Counted from the first letter of the stretch, positions 29,919 through 38,898 are shown. The stretch is 64,000 nucleotides of DNA from Alcanivorax sp. REN37 (GCF_041102775.1 NZ_JBGCUO010000001.1:868001-932000); one strand, 5' to 3'. A program made the numbers and translations. Notes: generated from the letters alone by a model not told the origin.

Positions 29919-30986
29919 TCATGCAAGCGGCGGGCCGCTGTGGTACGGGTACCAGCGCCGCAGCCCCTGCTCCAGGTGGCGCTGGTGCTGGTCTGGCAGC
30001 GGCACCCAGTTTTGCCAATGGGCGGTGGCGGACAGCAGGAAGTCGATCAGCGGCAAGTGTTGGCGCAGCACGCGCCGGTGGCGGTGGCTGATGACTGGGT
30101 TGAAGTAGCCGAAGTAGTCCAACATTTGGCGCGGGTTCTTGCTGACCCAGAGCCACGAACCCATCTCCAGCGTCAGCGGCAGCATGATGCGCTCCGGATG
30201 GCGGTGGCAAAGGTCGTCATAGAGGTAATCCCACAGATCGCCGTGGGTGGTGTAGCTGGCCGATTGCGGCTCGATCAGGTACGGGTGGTGATGCGGATAG
30301 GTGTGCTCGTACTGCTCACTGAGCGCGTGCATTTCGGCCAGATGGTGCAAGGGGGTGCGGCTGCGGGCATAAGGAAACCACAGCCGGTCGCGGCGGCCAA
30401 AGCCGCTGTGACAGTCCAGCGTCAGCGAGAACGGGCCAGACTGCACCCGCTGGCGCACACAGTGCACCAATGCCTGCGCTTCCGCGGCCATCGGCGCGCC
30501 GGCCTTGCCGCGGTACCACGGTAGCCAAGGGCCGATGCGATGGCCGCCCACCAACCACGGCACCGGTTCGGTGGCGTCGATGGGTGCGTTGCGCATCAGG
30601 TCGATGCCTTCCGGGGTACTGCGTCGGTGCAGCGCGATGCCGAGCGGATTCACCATCGGCATCACCACCACCCGTACCCGCTGCAGTACTTCGCGCCAGT
30701 GGTGGTCCCACTGCAACCGTTGCACCGTGCTGTGTAGCCACGACAACAGCACCTGGGTGCCGATGCGTTCGATGCCGTGGACACCGCCAAACAGTCCCAG
30801 CACCGGCGCATTGCGGGCGTCGCTGCCCAGCTCCAGTGCATACACCGGCACCGGCATCGCGCCCCATTCCAGTCGCAGCACTTCACGCACCCGCAACCAG
30901 CGCGCGCCCTCGTCGAGCACGCGCAGCAGCAACGCATGTTCAGGCAGATGTTGTTGGTACCAGGCGCGGGCGTCGGCGTCGTCCAT
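29919..30986 (-). CDS. M14-family zinc carboxypeptidase
   Basis: A 355-residue metallocarboxypeptidase-like protein. Zinc ligands HxxE are in FGGVHGIERIG and the third ligand His in LTLDCHSGFG. The catalytic Glu is in PLTLEMGSW, and VVMPMVNPLGIALHRRS is the usual substrate-binding segment. There is no signal peptide, so it is probably cytosolic. ATG 30986 has GGAG 11 nt upstream. It is expressed from a promoter with a PHO-box-like repeat at 31041-31058. Confidence 0.85.
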   Translation of the reverse strand: MDDADARAWYQQHLPEHALLLRVLDEGARWLRVREVLRLEWGAMPVPVYALELGSDARNAPVLGLFGGVHGIERIGTQVLLSWLHSTVQRLQWDHHWREVLQRVRVVVMPMVNPLGIALHRRSTPEGIDLMRNAPIDATEPVPWLVGGHRIGPWLPWYRGKAGAPMAAEAQALVHCVRQRVQSGPFSLTLDCHSGFGRRDRLWFPYARSRTPLHHLAEMHALSEQYEHTYPHHHPYLIEPQSASYTTHGDLWDYLYDDLCHRHPERIMLPLTLEMGSWLWVSKNPRQMLDYFGYFNPVISHRHRRVLRQHLPLIDFLLSATAHWQNWVPLPDQHQRHLEQGLRRWYPYHSGPPLA

Positions 30987-31024
30987 GCCGCGGGACACTC
31001 CATGCAGTGACTGCGGGAGCGTCG

Positions 31025-31058
31025 AACATAGCGACTGGCGGTGACGGTTGCGTGACGT
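31025..31058 (-). promoter_or_regulatory. PHO-box-like promoter for the M14 peptidase operon
   Basis: Read on the minus strand: ACGTCAC-GCAA-CCGTCAC (31058 to 31041), then 10 nt, then TATGTT as -10 (31030-31025). The 7-4-7 repeat and 10-nt spacing follow the PhoB-activated promoter layout, where the PHO box (CTGTCAT repeats) replaces the -35. The repeats match the consensus at 5/7 and 6/7. Confidence 0.5.
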
Positions 31059-31073
31059 GTGCCGGCGCGGCAA

Positions 31074-31107
31074 TTGTCACATCTCCGTCACGGCCAGCGC
31101 CTAGGGT
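31074..31107 (+). promoter_or_regulatory. PHO-box-like promoter for the YiiX-like gene
   Basis: TTGTCAC-ATCT-CCGTCAC (31074-31091), each repeat 6/7 to the PHO-box half-site, then 10 nt, then TAGGGT as -10 (31102-31107). The ATG is 33 nt further on. Confidence 0.55.
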
Positions 31108-31139
31108 GAGGGCATGACTGGCATGAAAGAACCGTGACC

Positions 31140-31895
31140 ATGATGAAGTTGCTGCCGTCCCGTCCGCAACTTGACCTCCTGCCCCGACAGCGGGTGCTGG
31201 AGTCCCTTCAAACCGGAGACCTGCTGCTGTTCGCCGGCCGCGGCCTGGTCAGTGGCAGTATCCAATTCTTTACCCGCAGTTATTGGAGTCACGTCGGCTT
31301 GGTGATCAACGAGCCGGGGCTGCCGGAGCCGCTGATCTTGGAAGCCACCGCCATGAGTCCGGTGGTGGATGTGCTGATCGGCAAGCCGGTGGCTGGTGTG
31401 GCGCTGGTATCGTTGTCACGCCAACTGAATGAATACGACGGCGAGATTGCCGTGCGCCGCCGCGAAGGCTCACCGCTGAGCGCTGCCCAGCGGCGCGCGG
31501 TGCTGCGGTTACTGCGCTGCGTGCACCAGCGACCTTACAAAAATTATTTGCGTACCTTGGCCCGGGATCTGTGCACCGGTTTTCGCTTGTGCCCGGATTA
31601 TTCCGGGTTTTTTTGCAGTGAATTAGTCGCTGAGTTCTACCGCCGTCTGGGTTGGCTGCCGCGCGCCGAGCGCAGCAGCCGCTTTGTGCCGGGGCACTTC
31701 GCGTCGCCGCGGTTCCAATTGCAGCAGGTGCAGTTGGCGCCACTGGCGTGGGTGAAGGTGCGCGCCGGGGCTACAGCCAGCGCCGCACCCGCTGCCGGTA
31801 GCTGTGCCAGGCGTCACCGAACTGCTGGGCATGGAACTGCTCTTCTGGGGCAATCACCCAGCGCTGCAGTATCAGCATGCCGATCGGCAGGGTGA
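31140..31895 (+). CDS. YiiX/YebB-like permuted papain-fold hydrolase
   Basis: 251 residues. A circularly permuted NlpC/P60-type fold is suggested by the N-terminal His motif YWSHVGLVI and the C-terminal Cys motif SGFFCSELVAEFYRRLGWLP. QTGDLLLF is the usual first strand. Members are amidase or thioesterase-like enzymes of uncertain substrate. ATG 31140 is preferred (31143 and GTG 31134 are alternatives). The last ~40 residues lie in DNA antisense to the next gene and look non-conserved. Confidence 0.75.
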   Translation: MMKLLPSRPQLDLLPRQRVLESLQTGDLLLFAGRGLVSGSIQFFTRSYWSHVGLVINEPGLPEPLILEATAMSPVVDVLIGKPVAGVALVSLSRQLNEYDGEIAVRRREGSPLSAAQRRAVLRLLRCVHQRPYKNYLRTLARDLCTGFRLCPDYSGFFCSELVAEFYRRLGWLPRAERSSRFVPGHFASPRFQLQQVQLAPLAWVKVRAGATASAAPAAGSCARRHRTAGHGTALLGQSPSAAVSACRSAG

Positions 31896-32226
31896 GCAGC
31901 ATGCCGACACTGCCCCACGCCGCCGCTGCGCCCAGCTGCACCAACAGGAAGGCCAGATAGATGGGGTTGCGGCTGAATCGGAACGGGCCGGCCATGACCA
32001 AAGTAGTGGCCGCGCGCTGCGGCAAGACGGTGGTGCGGTGGTGGCGCAGCGTCAGCACTGCCCACAGCGCCACCAGTGCCGCGATCATCGCCAATGCTGC
32101 GCCTTGGCGCGGTAACGCCGGCAGCTGCCAGGGCAGCACGCGGTCCAGAAAAGCCCCGAGAATGATGCCCAAGAGCGGTACTAGCGGCGGTGGGAATGCC
32201 ACTGCCGGGCGTTTCAATGCAGACAT
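31771..32226 (-). CDS. Isoprenylcysteine carboxyl methyltransferase-like membrane protein
   Basis: A 151-residue membrane methyltransferase of the ICMT/PEMT type. There are about four helices, and the SAM-site signature GPFRFSRNPIYLAFLL and APEEQFHAQQFGDAWHSYRQRVRRW fit the family. Bacteria lack prenylated proteins, so the substrate is likely a lipid or small molecule. Convergent with the YiiX-like gene, overlapping it by 125 bp. Confidence 0.85.
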   Translation of the reverse strand: MSALKRPAVAFPPPLVPLLGIILGAFLDRVLPWQLPALPRQGAALAMIAALVALWAVLTLRHHRTTVLPQRAATTLVMAGPFRFSRNPIYLAFLLVQLGAAAAWGSVGMLLTLPIGMLILQRWVIAPEEQFHAQQFGDAWHSYRQRVRRWL

Positions 32227-32414
32227 GAAAACTCCTGTAATGTCGGCCGAAAAACTGTTTGTGCGCCTGCGATCGGCACGTTAAGGTCGAAGGCATCTGC
32301 GACGCATTGAGGCGTCGTTTGCACCGCCGAATACCGGGATTTCCCGGCCGCTGTGCACCGCCAAGTGGCCAGGATCCCGCCCGCTTTTCCTTCCCAGCAG
32401 CATGAGGATTGAGC

Positions 32415-33878
32415 ATGGCACACCGCGCGGCACCGCTTCACTCCCGTTCCTCCCGCACCCGCACTGAGTCACAACCTCCTGCCGGCGCTGTCGTCCGGCA
32501 ACAGAAGGTCTATGTGCTCGACACCAATGTGCTGATCCATGATCCCAATGCGCTGCTCAATTTTGAGGAGCATGCGGTGGCGATCCCGATGACGGTGCTG
32601 GAAGAGCTGGACAAGCTGAAGTCCGGCAAGTCCCACAGCGCTGCTGATTGCCGGGCGGCGATCCGGCAGATTGACCGTATTATTGGCCATGCCTCGCCGG
32701 AGCAGGTGGATGCCGGGGTGCCGATCCCGCGCGCCCATGACAGCACCCAAGGCTGCCTGTCGGTACTGATGCCGCGCCCGGTGGCAGAACTGGCGCACCC
32801 GCTGCCGGAACACCTGAACGACAACCGCATCATCAATGATGTGGCGATCCTCAAGCAACGCGATCCGCTGCGCCGCTATGTGCTGGTGACCAAAGACATC
32901 AACATGCGGCTGAAGGCACGCGCCTGCGGCATTGAGGCGGAGGATTACCACACCGATCAGTTAGTGTCGGATGTGCGCCAGTTGTCGCAGGGCTATTTCG
33001 AAATCGAAGGCAGCTTGTGGGAGCAGGTGTCCCAGGTCGACAGTTGGCGTGAAGGGCCGGACACGCATCACCGGTTGCCACGCGCCGAGCTGAGCGCCGC
33101 ATTGGCCGGCCGTGATCTGTACCTGAACCAATTCGTGCTCGATGAGCAAGGCTTCATCGGCCGGGTGATGGCGGTGGAGGACGACAGTGTGGTGCTGTGG
33201 CACCTGCCGGCGGAGCAGTTGATGAGCCAGCAGGCGTGGGGGCTGACGCCGATCAATATCTATCAGGCGATGGCGCTGCATCTGCTGCTGGATCCGGCGG
33301 TGCATTTGGTCACGCTGACCGGCGCTGCCGGTTCCGGCAAAACCATTCTGGCGCTGGCGGCGGCGATCGAAATGATCATTGAGCACCGCAGCTACAACAA
33401 GATCATCGCCACCCGCTCGACACCGCCGCTGGCGGAAGAGCAGGGTTTCCTGCCCGGGACGGAAGAAGAAAAGATGGATCCGTGGCTCGGGGCTATCAAC
33501 GACAACATCGAGGCGCTGCATCTGCACGATGAGAACCCCAATGGCTCGATCCAGTACGTGAAGGAACGCGCCAACATCCAGTTCAAATCACTGAACTACA
33601 TCCGCGGGCGCAGTTTCCAGAAAGCGCTGATCCTGATCGACGAAAGCCAGAACCTCACGCCGCACCAAATGAAGGCGATCATCACGCGCGCCGGCGAAGG
33701 CAGCAAAGTGGTGTGCTTGGGTAACCTGGCGCAGATCGATACCCCGTACCTGACGCCTACCAGTTCCGGCCTGACCTACATGATCGAGCGCTTCAAAGGT
33801 TTCGCCCATGGCGGCTCGGTGCACTTGAACGGTGTGCCGCGCTCGGCACTGGCGGAATACGCCGAAAGCCACCTCTGA
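32415..33878 (+). CDS. PIN-domain PhoH family protein (PhoH2 type)
   Basis: A 487-residue fusion. The N-terminal PIN RNase domain has YVLDTNVLIHDP and later acidic residues (DVAILKQRD, VTKDINMRLKA). The C-terminal PhoH ATPase has Walker A LTGAAGSGKTILA, Walker B ALILIDESQNLT and CLGNLAQIDTPYL. Such PhoH2 proteins are proposed RNA helicase/RNases. The ATG at 32415 has GAGGA 6 nt upstream. It is separate from the YbeZ PhoH protein at 23289. Confidence 0.92.
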   Translation: MAHRAAPLHSRSSRTRTESQPPAGAVVRQQKVYVLDTNVLIHDPNALLNFEEHAVAIPMTVLEELDKLKSGKSHSAADCRAAIRQIDRIIGHASPEQVDAGVPIPRAHDSTQGCLSVLMPRPVAELAHPLPEHLNDNRIINDVAILKQRDPLRRYVLVTKDINMRLKARACGIEAEDYHTDQLVSDVRQLSQGYFEIEGSLWEQVSQVDSWREGPDTHHRLPRAELSAALAGRDLYLNQFVLDEQGFIGRVMAVEDDSVVLWHLPAEQLMSQQAWGLTPINIYQAMALHLLLDPAVHLVTLTGAAGSGKTILALAAAIEMIIEHRSYNKIIATRSTPPLAEEQGFLPGTEEEKMDPWLGAINDNIEALHLHDENPNGSIQYVKERANIQFKSLNYIRGRSFQKALILIDESQNLTPHQMKAIITRAGEGSKVVCLGNLAQIDTPYLTPTSSGLTYMIERFKGFAHGGSVHLNGVPRSALAEYAESHL

Positions 33879-33886
33879 CCTGCCAC

Positions 33887-33908
33887 GCCCCGGCCGTCCG
33901 GCCGGGGC
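33887..33908. terminator. Hairpin between the convergent phoH2 and DUF2061 genes
   Basis: GCCCCGGCC-GTCC-GGCCGGGGC is a 9-bp perfect stem 8 nt after the phoH2 stop and 2 nt from the DUF2061 stop. It has no U-tract, so it is probably a shared transcript-end hairpin. Confidence 0.5.
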
Positions 33909-33910
33909 CT

Positions 33911-34108
33911 TCACACCGACAGCATCGCCTCGTCTGCTGGTGCTTGGCGCCGTTTCCAGAACAGCTCGTGGAAGTAGTAAGCGACGGTATTGATACACGG
34001 CTCCACCAGTGCGGTGGCGCCGCCGATGCGCCAGTCGCCGGTCATCGTCCACACCACCAGAAAGGCGACGCTGATGTGCATGATGCCGAAGCTGAGAGTT
34101 TTGGCCAT
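33911..34108 (-). CDS. DUF2061 small membrane protein
   Basis: 65 residues with two hydrophobic segments (about 5-22 and 28-46). The family pattern is visible: KTLSFGIMHISVAFLVVW, then TGDWRIGGATALVEPCINTVAYYFHELFW. ATG 34108 has AGGAGG 6 nt upstream, which decides the start over the ATG at 34135. The function of DUF2061 is unknown. Confidence 0.85.
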   Translation of the reverse strand: MAKTLSFGIMHISVAFLVVWTMTGDWRIGGATALVEPCINTVAYYFHELFWKRRQAPADEAMLSV

Positions 34109-34195
34109 GGGAAACCTCCTGTGCAGGCTTCCCATGGTCAGTGTGGTGAGGGGATAGATAAAATCGTTTGACGTTATCTTTTCGATAGGGCGGTG

Positions 34196-34516
34196 TTATT
34201 GGTCGCCGGGAACGCAGTGCTGGGCGCACGCTTGGCGCCAGTATTCGAAGCCGCCATGCAGGCTGACCGCGGTGTAACCCTGCTGCTGCAGGAACGCGGT
34301 GGCATTGAGACTGCTATGACCGTGGTAGCAGTACACCACCAGCTTGCGCTGGCGGGGCACTTCGGCGTCAAAGCGATCCCAGTCCAGCTGGCTCAGGCGC
34401 CGGCTGCCGGGGATCTGTAATTGCGCGTGACTGGCGGCGTCGCGGATGTCCACGAACAGCCAGTCGGCGTCGTCCAGCAGGGCAATGGCGTCGCTGGCAC
34501 TGATCTCCGGCACCAT
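34196..34516 (-). CDS. glpE: Single-domain rhodanese, GlpE-like
   Basis: A 106-residue cytosolic thiosulfate sulfurtransferase-type protein. The active-site loop is VVYCYHGHSS, with Cys persulfide acceptor near 63, and LHGGFEYWRQ is at the end as in GlpE. The start overlaps the helicase stop by one base (TGATG), so they are coupled. Confidence 0.85.
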   Translation of the reverse strand: MVPEISASDAIALLDDADWLFVDIRDAASHAQLQIPGSRRLSQLDWDRFDAEVPRQRKLVVYCYHGHSSLNATAFLQQQGYTAVSLHGGFEYWRQACAQHCVPGDQ

Positions 34517-36090
34517 CAGGCGTCGGCTCCGCCACCGTCTGCCACTGCCGCCGCTGCAGCGGCCGCCGTGGTTTCGGTGCCGCCGGTGCCGGCATCGGGG
34601 GTGGCTTGGTTGCGGCGCTCACCGCGTTGGCGGCGGCGACCGCCACGACGGCTACGGCGCGCTTCACGCGGTGCGGCGGTGTTGCCGTCGGCGTCGCCGG
34701 GTTGTTGGTCGTCGTCGTTGCTGTCAGCGCTATTGCCGTCAGCAACAACGGCGTCAGCGGCGGGCGCGGGTTGCGCAGCAGCGTCGCTGTCTGCGTTTGC
34801 GGCGGTCGGTACTGCCTCGGCGTCATCGGCTGCGTCAGTCGCCTGTTCAGGGCGTTCCGGTTTGCGTTCGGTCTGGCGTGGGGCGCCCAGCAGCTCCGCC
34901 GGCGGGTACTCGCAATCCAGTTTCATGCCGATTGCCTGCTCCAGTTCCGGCAGCAAAAACGCATCGTCTTCGCAGGCAAAACTGATCGACGTGCCAGTGG
35001 CGCCGGCGCGGCCGGTGCGGCCGATGCGGTGCACGTAGTCTTCCGGGTCGTCCGGCAGGTTGTAGTTCACCACGTGGGAGACGCCGTCAACGTGGATGCC
35101 GCGACCGGCCACGTCGGTGGCGATCAGGATCCGTACCTTGCCGTCACGGAAGCGTTCCAGCGTGCGCAGCCGCTGGGCCTGCGGTACATCGCCGGACAGC
35201 ATGGCAGCGTTGAGGCCGGCCTTCTGCAGGCGTTCGCACAGGCGACGGGTGACGTCACGGCGGTTGGCAAACACCATCACCTTGTCGAGGTCGCCGCTGA
35301 CGATCAGGTTGTAGAGCAGGTTGTACTTCTGCGCCGTCTCGGTGATGAACACCTTCTGGTCGACGCTGTCGGTGGTGACGTGCTCGGGCTCGATCTCCAC
35401 CACTTCCGCGTCTTGGGTCCAGCGCTTGGACAGGTTCATCACGTCCTGGCTGAAGGTGGCGGAGAACAGCAGCGTCTGCCGGTACTGGGAGGTGGGGGTG
35501 TGGCGCACGATGCGTTTGACATCGGGGATGAAGCCCATGTCGAGCATGCGGTCGGCTTCATCCAGCACCAAGATTTCTACGCGGTCCAGCCACAGGTCGC
35601 GGCGGGTGCAGAAATCCAGCAGGCGGCCGGGGGTAGCGACCAGAATGTCGATCAGTGAGTGCTGCAAGCGCTCTTGTTGGCGGGTGAAGTTCATGCCGCC
35701 GACCACGCTCATGACGCGCAGCGGGGTGTGCTTGCACAGCGCCACCGCATCCTTCTCGATCTGCATTGCCAGTTCGCGGGTGGGCGCAACGATCAGCGCG
35801 CGCGGCTCGCCCGCATAGCGCGGCACCGTCAGCGGATTTTTCAGCAGGTCGTCGATGGCGGTGATCAGGAAGGCGGCGGTCTTGCCGGTGCCGGTCTGCG
35901 CGCGGCCGATAGCGTCTTTGCCGGCCAGCGTGTGGCTCAGGACTTGCGCTTGGATCGGAGTGCAGAACTCGAAACCTTGGTCGGCGATGCCGCGCAGCAG
36001 GTCTGGATGCAGATTGAAGACATCGAAGCGGGTCTTGGCGACGTCAGCGGCGGCGGGTTGCGCCTCGGCAGTGGATTCGGTGTGGGTCAT
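34516..36090 (-). CDS. rhlB: DEAD-box RNA helicase, RhlB-like
   Basis: A 524-residue ATP-dependent RNA helicase. Q motif FCTPIQAQ, motif [21 protein letters not shown] in [13 protein letters not shown] in LLFSATF, and [10 protein letters not shown] are all present. The C-terminal ~130 residues are low-complexity: an Asp/Ala-rich stretch, then an Arg/Gly patch [16 protein letters not shown] that likely binds RNA, then an Ala-rich tail. RhlB is the degradosome helicase, but the assignment against RhlE-type paralogues is by resemblance. Confidence 0.85.
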   Translation of the reverse strand: MTHTESTAEAQPAAADVAKTRFDVFNLHPDLLRGIADQGFEFCTPIQAQVLSHTLAGKDAIGRAQTGTGKTAAFLITAIDDLLKNPLTVPRYAGEPRALIVAPTRELAMQIEKDAVALCKHTPLRVMSVVGGMNFTRQQERLQHSLIDILVATPGRLLDFCTRRDLWLDRVEILVLDEADRMLDMGFIPDVKRIVRHTPTSQYRQTLLFSATFSQDVMNLSKRWTQDAEVVEIEPEHVTTDSVDQKVFITETAQKYNLLYNLIVSGDLDKVMVFANRRDVTRRLCERLQKAGLNAAMLSGDVPQAQRLRTLERFRDGKVRILIATDVAGRGIHVDGVSHVVNYNLPDDPEDYVHRIGRTGRAGATGTSISFACEDDAFLLPELEQAIGMKLDCEYPPAELLGAPRQTERKPERPEQATDAADDAEAVPTAANADSDAAAQPAPAADAVVADGNSADSNDDDQQPGDADGNTAAPREARRSRRGGRRRQRGERRNQATPDAGTGGTETTAAAAAAAVADGGGADA

Positions 36091-36280
36091 GGTTCTCGAT
36101 ACAGGGCACGTTGGCATCCGCGGCGGCCCACCCTGGCGCAAGGTTTGGAGAGCACCGGGCATCGCCGGATGCCTGGAACGGAACAGAACCTCGTGGGACA
36201 GACCGGCAGCAACCGGCGCATCCCTGCGTCAAGCGGTGTGCAGATCGCTTGGACAAGAAGTGGCCATCGTAAAGGAATGG

Positions 36281-36308
36281 GCCCCGGAGAACAAACCGTC
36301 CCCGGGGC
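36281..36308 (-). terminator. Hairpin downstream of the SDR gene
   Basis: GCCCCGG paired with CCGGGGC across a 14-nt loop, 22 nt after the SDR stop on the minus strand. The stem is short and there is no U-tract; a weak candidate. Confidence 0.3.
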
Positions 36309-36329
36309 TCTGGCTCAGGCGTGATGCGG

Positions 36330-37169
36330 TTAGGCGCGTTTGCGCTGCAGCTTCTGGCCGGTGGCGACCACGCGTTGGTACAGCGCCGGCAGTGCCCGTT
36401 GCAGCACGTCGATGGCGTAGGCGTCGCTGCCGATCAGGATGCGGCGTTTGTTGTGGCGTACACCGTTGAGGATGGTGGCGGCAGCCTGTTCCGGCGTGGT
36501 GCGGAAGAACTTCTCGAACTCGTTAATGGAGCGCTCGCTGTCGAGACCGGTGATGTGGGACACATCGTGCATGCGCGCATTGCGGGCGATGTTGGTCTTG
36601 ATGCCGCCCGGGTGCACACAGGAGCAGGACACGTTTGAGTTTTCCAGTTCCAGCTCCATGCGCAGCGACTCGGTGAAGCCGCGCACGGCAAATTTGGCCG
36701 CGTTGTAGGCTGACTGGGTCGGTACCGCCACCAGCCCGAACAGGCTGGAAATATTGATCACGTGGCCGGCATCGGCTTGTTTGAGCAGCGGCAGGAACGC
36801 CTTGGTGCCGTACACCACGCCCCAGAAGTTGATGCTCATCATCCATTCGAAGTCTTCGTAGCTCATCTGCTCGACGGTGACGCCCAGCGCCACACCGGCG
36901 TTGTTGAACACCAGGTTCACTGAGCCGTATTCCGCCGCGACTTTGTCCGCGTAGGCATAGAAGGCTTCACGGTCGGACACATCCAAGCGGTCGGCCATCA
37001 CTTGGGCGCCTTTATTGCGCAGGTCCGCCGCCACGCTCTCCACCGCTTCCTGGTTGATGTCGGAGAGGGCCAGACGGCAGCCTTCGGCAGCCAGTTGTTG
37101 AGCCAAGGCCCGGCCGATGCCGGAACCGGCGCCGGTGATTACGGCGACGCGCTGATTGAAGTCCTTCAT
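36330..37169 (-). CDS. Short-chain dehydrogenase/reductase
   Basis: A 279-residue classical SDR with cofactor motif TGAGSGIGRA, NNAG in VFNNAGVAL, catalytic Ser in ISSLFG and YNAAK. Asp in ALSDIN after strand 2 suggests NAD(H) preference. It resembles acetoin/fatty-alcohol-type SDRs of unknown substrate. The gene stands alone between plsC and the helicase. Confidence 0.88.
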   Translation of the reverse strand: MKDFNQRVAVITGAGSGIGRALAQQLAAEGCRLALSDINQEAVESVAADLRNKGAQVMADRLDVSDREAFYAYADKVAAEYGSVNLVFNNAGVALGVTVEQMSYEDFEWMMSINFWGVVYGTKAFLPLLKQADAGHVINISSLFGLVAVPTQSAYNAAKFAVRGFTESLRMELELENSNVSCSCVHPGGIKTNIARNARMHDVSHITGLDSERSINEFEKFFRTTPEQAAATILNGVRHNKRRILIGSDAYAIDVLQRALPALYQRVVATGQKLQRKRA

Positions 37170-37282
37170 GGTTGCTCTGCTCTCTGCGATGGAAAGAAGT
37201 GATGTGCCGCAGTGTAAAGCAGGCGCTGGTGGGACCTAGGGCCATTTTGACAGCGCCTCATGTCAGATTTGCCAACGCCAAC

Positions 37283-37305
37283 AAAAAACGGGCCCGCAGG
37301 CCCGT
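37283..37305 (-). terminator. Intrinsic terminator of plsC
   Basis: On the minus strand ACGGGCC-TGCG-GGCCCGT is followed by a run of T (A-run at 37283-37288 on the plus strand). It lies 23 nt after the plsC stop. Confidence 0.85.
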
Positions 37306-37327
37306 TCGTCGAGGTGGTGGCGAAGGT

Positions 37328-38071
37328 TCAGGCCAGATTAGCCAGCTTGTCCTCGGTCTGACCGTGTTCGATGCGGGCATGGGCCGCCCACATCAGTTCA
37401 TCCACGCCGCGCTCGGTGCTTGGCTGTGGCGCCAGCGCCGGCAGGATGCCGATGTGAACATGGCGCGGATGCAGCGCCACGGAGTCCGGCGGCAGGATCT
37501 CGTAGGTGCCTTGGATCATCACCGGCAATACCGGCAGCCCCATTTCGGTCGCCACCTTGAAGGCGCCTTTCTTGAACGGTTGCAGTCGGCCGTTGCGGCT
37601 GCGGGTGCCCTCCGGGAAGAACAGCATGCAGGTGCCGTCGCGGATAGTGTCTTGGGCGGCCTTGATACTGGCGATCGCCTTGTCCGGGTGTGAGCGGTCG
37701 ATGAACACGTGGCCGAGCATCACGCAGGCAGCGCCAAGCACCGGAATGCGGCGCACTTCCTGTTTTGCCACCCAGCGCACGTCGAGATCCAAGTAGCCGT
37801 ACAGCACCCAGATGTCGAACAGGCTCAGGTGGTTGGCCACCACCACATAGCTTTGGCGCGGATCGACGTGCTCGCGGCCATCAACGCTGACGGTGACGCC
37901 GCTGAGCATCAGCCCCAGCCGTGCCCACGGCACCGCATACAGGCGGCCGGCGGCACGCGGGCCGAGGAAAGGGGCGGTGAGCAGACAGGCCAGCCCGAAA
38001 CCAAGGGTCGACAGCACCACCAGCGGCACGAACGCCAGCCAGACATAGGCAATAAAAAGTAGACGCAACAT
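37328..38071 (-). CDS. plsC: 1-acyl-sn-glycerol-3-phosphate acyltransferase
   Basis: A 247-residue membrane acyltransferase that converts lysophosphatidate to phosphatidate. The HX4D motif is in VVANHLSLFD and the glycerophosphate-binding motif in LFFPEGTRSRNG; VPVLPVMIQGTYEILPP is conserved. One or two N-terminal helices. The ATG at 38071 is standard. Confidence 0.93.
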   Translation of the reverse strand: MLRLLFIAYVWLAFVPLVVLSTLGFGLACLLTAPFLGPRAAGRLYAVPWARLGLMLSGVTVSVDGREHVDPRQSYVVVANHLSLFDIWVLYGYLDLDVRWVAKQEVRRIPVLGAACVMLGHVFIDRSHPDKAIASIKAAQDTIRDGTCMLFFPEGTRSRNGRLQPFKKGAFKVATEMGLPVLPVMIQGTYEILPPDSVALHPRHVHIGILPALAPQPSTERGVDELMWAAHARIEHGQTEDKLANLA

Positions 38072-38205
38072 GCGGTATCTCCCGGCATCCCTATGGCGGC
38101 CCGCGGTAGAGGTGAAAAAACTGTGATTTTATGGCCCGCAGCATAGCTCAGCGGCGCGCCAGAAATCAGATTCAAAAAGGAATTGTTACGTTTCCGAGAC
38201 GGTCG

Positions 38206-38898
38206 TCAAGGGGGCTCGGGGGCGCTGCGCAGTTGCAGATAGGGGATGTCGGCGCCAGCGTCGGCGTATTCCGGGCGCGATAGGGTGCGCTGCAGGCGCA
38301 GCAAGGTGTAGTAGGGCGCATTGGCCAGCGCCAGGTTGGCCAGCCAGCTCGGTACCCGGCCGCCCGGGTCGAGCTCCAACTGGTAGGTCATTTCCACCTG
38401 CTGCGCCCCTAGCAGTTGCAGTGTCAGCACGCCGCGCATCATCGGGAAGCGCACGAACCCAGACTGCGCAGGATACAGGCTGTTGTCGCTTTCCAACGCC
38501 ACCGTTACCCGTGCCAGCGGTGGCGGCTGTTCTTGGGTGACGGTGGCGCGCAGGATCGCTTCGCGATGTTGCAACGGCCACGGCAGCCGCACCACCAGTC
38601 GCAATTGTCGTTCCAGCGGCGAGCTGCGTTGGAATTCCTCGGCGGCGTCCACGTAATGCAGCCAGCGTGGGTAATGCGGGTAATCGTTGAGGGCGGCCAC
38701 CAGCGTATAGGGATCATCCAACTGGAAGCGGGTGACGCCGCGGAACGCTTTCAGGGCGCTGTCCGGGCGTTGGCGCACATGCACTTCGATGCCGTCGCGC
38801 AGCGACGCCAGCTGCCAGTCGCCGTCCGCCGCCTGTGCCGCCACCGGTAACGGCAGTAACAGAGTCAGGAACAGTGACAACGCAGCGCAACGCATCAT
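38206..38898 (-). CDS. Exported START/SRPBCC-domain protein
   Basis: A 230-residue protein with a signal peptide (cleavage near VAAQA-ADGD). The helix-grip START-like fold is suggested by DGIEVHVRQRPDSALKAFRG, YPRWLHYVDAAEEFQR and MTYQLELDPGGRVPSWLAN. Such periplasmic START proteins are thought to bind lipids. The ATG at 38898 is chosen; ATG 38895 is equivalent. The substrate is unknown. Confidence 0.78.
   Translation of the reverse strand: MMRCAALSLFLTLLLPLPVAAQAADGDWQLASLRDGIEVHVRQRPDSALKAFRGVTRFQLDDPYTLVAALNDYPHYPRWLHYVDAAEEFQRSSPLERQLRLVVRLPWPLQHREAILRATVTQEQPPPLARVTVALESDNSLYPAQSGFVRFPMMRGVLTLQLLGAQQVEMTYQLELDPGGRVPSWLANLALANAPYYTLLRLQRTLSRPEYADAGADIPYLQLRSAPEPP

Noticed and set aside
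32409-33878. Two PhoH-domain proteins in the window suspected to be a recent duplication
   Set aside because: YbeZ and PIN-PhoH2 are distinct, widely co-occurring families with different domain layouts.
34421-35658. Plus-strand ORFs of 205-350 codons opposite the helicase
   Set aside because: Antisense of a clear DEAD-box helicase; no family features or start signals.
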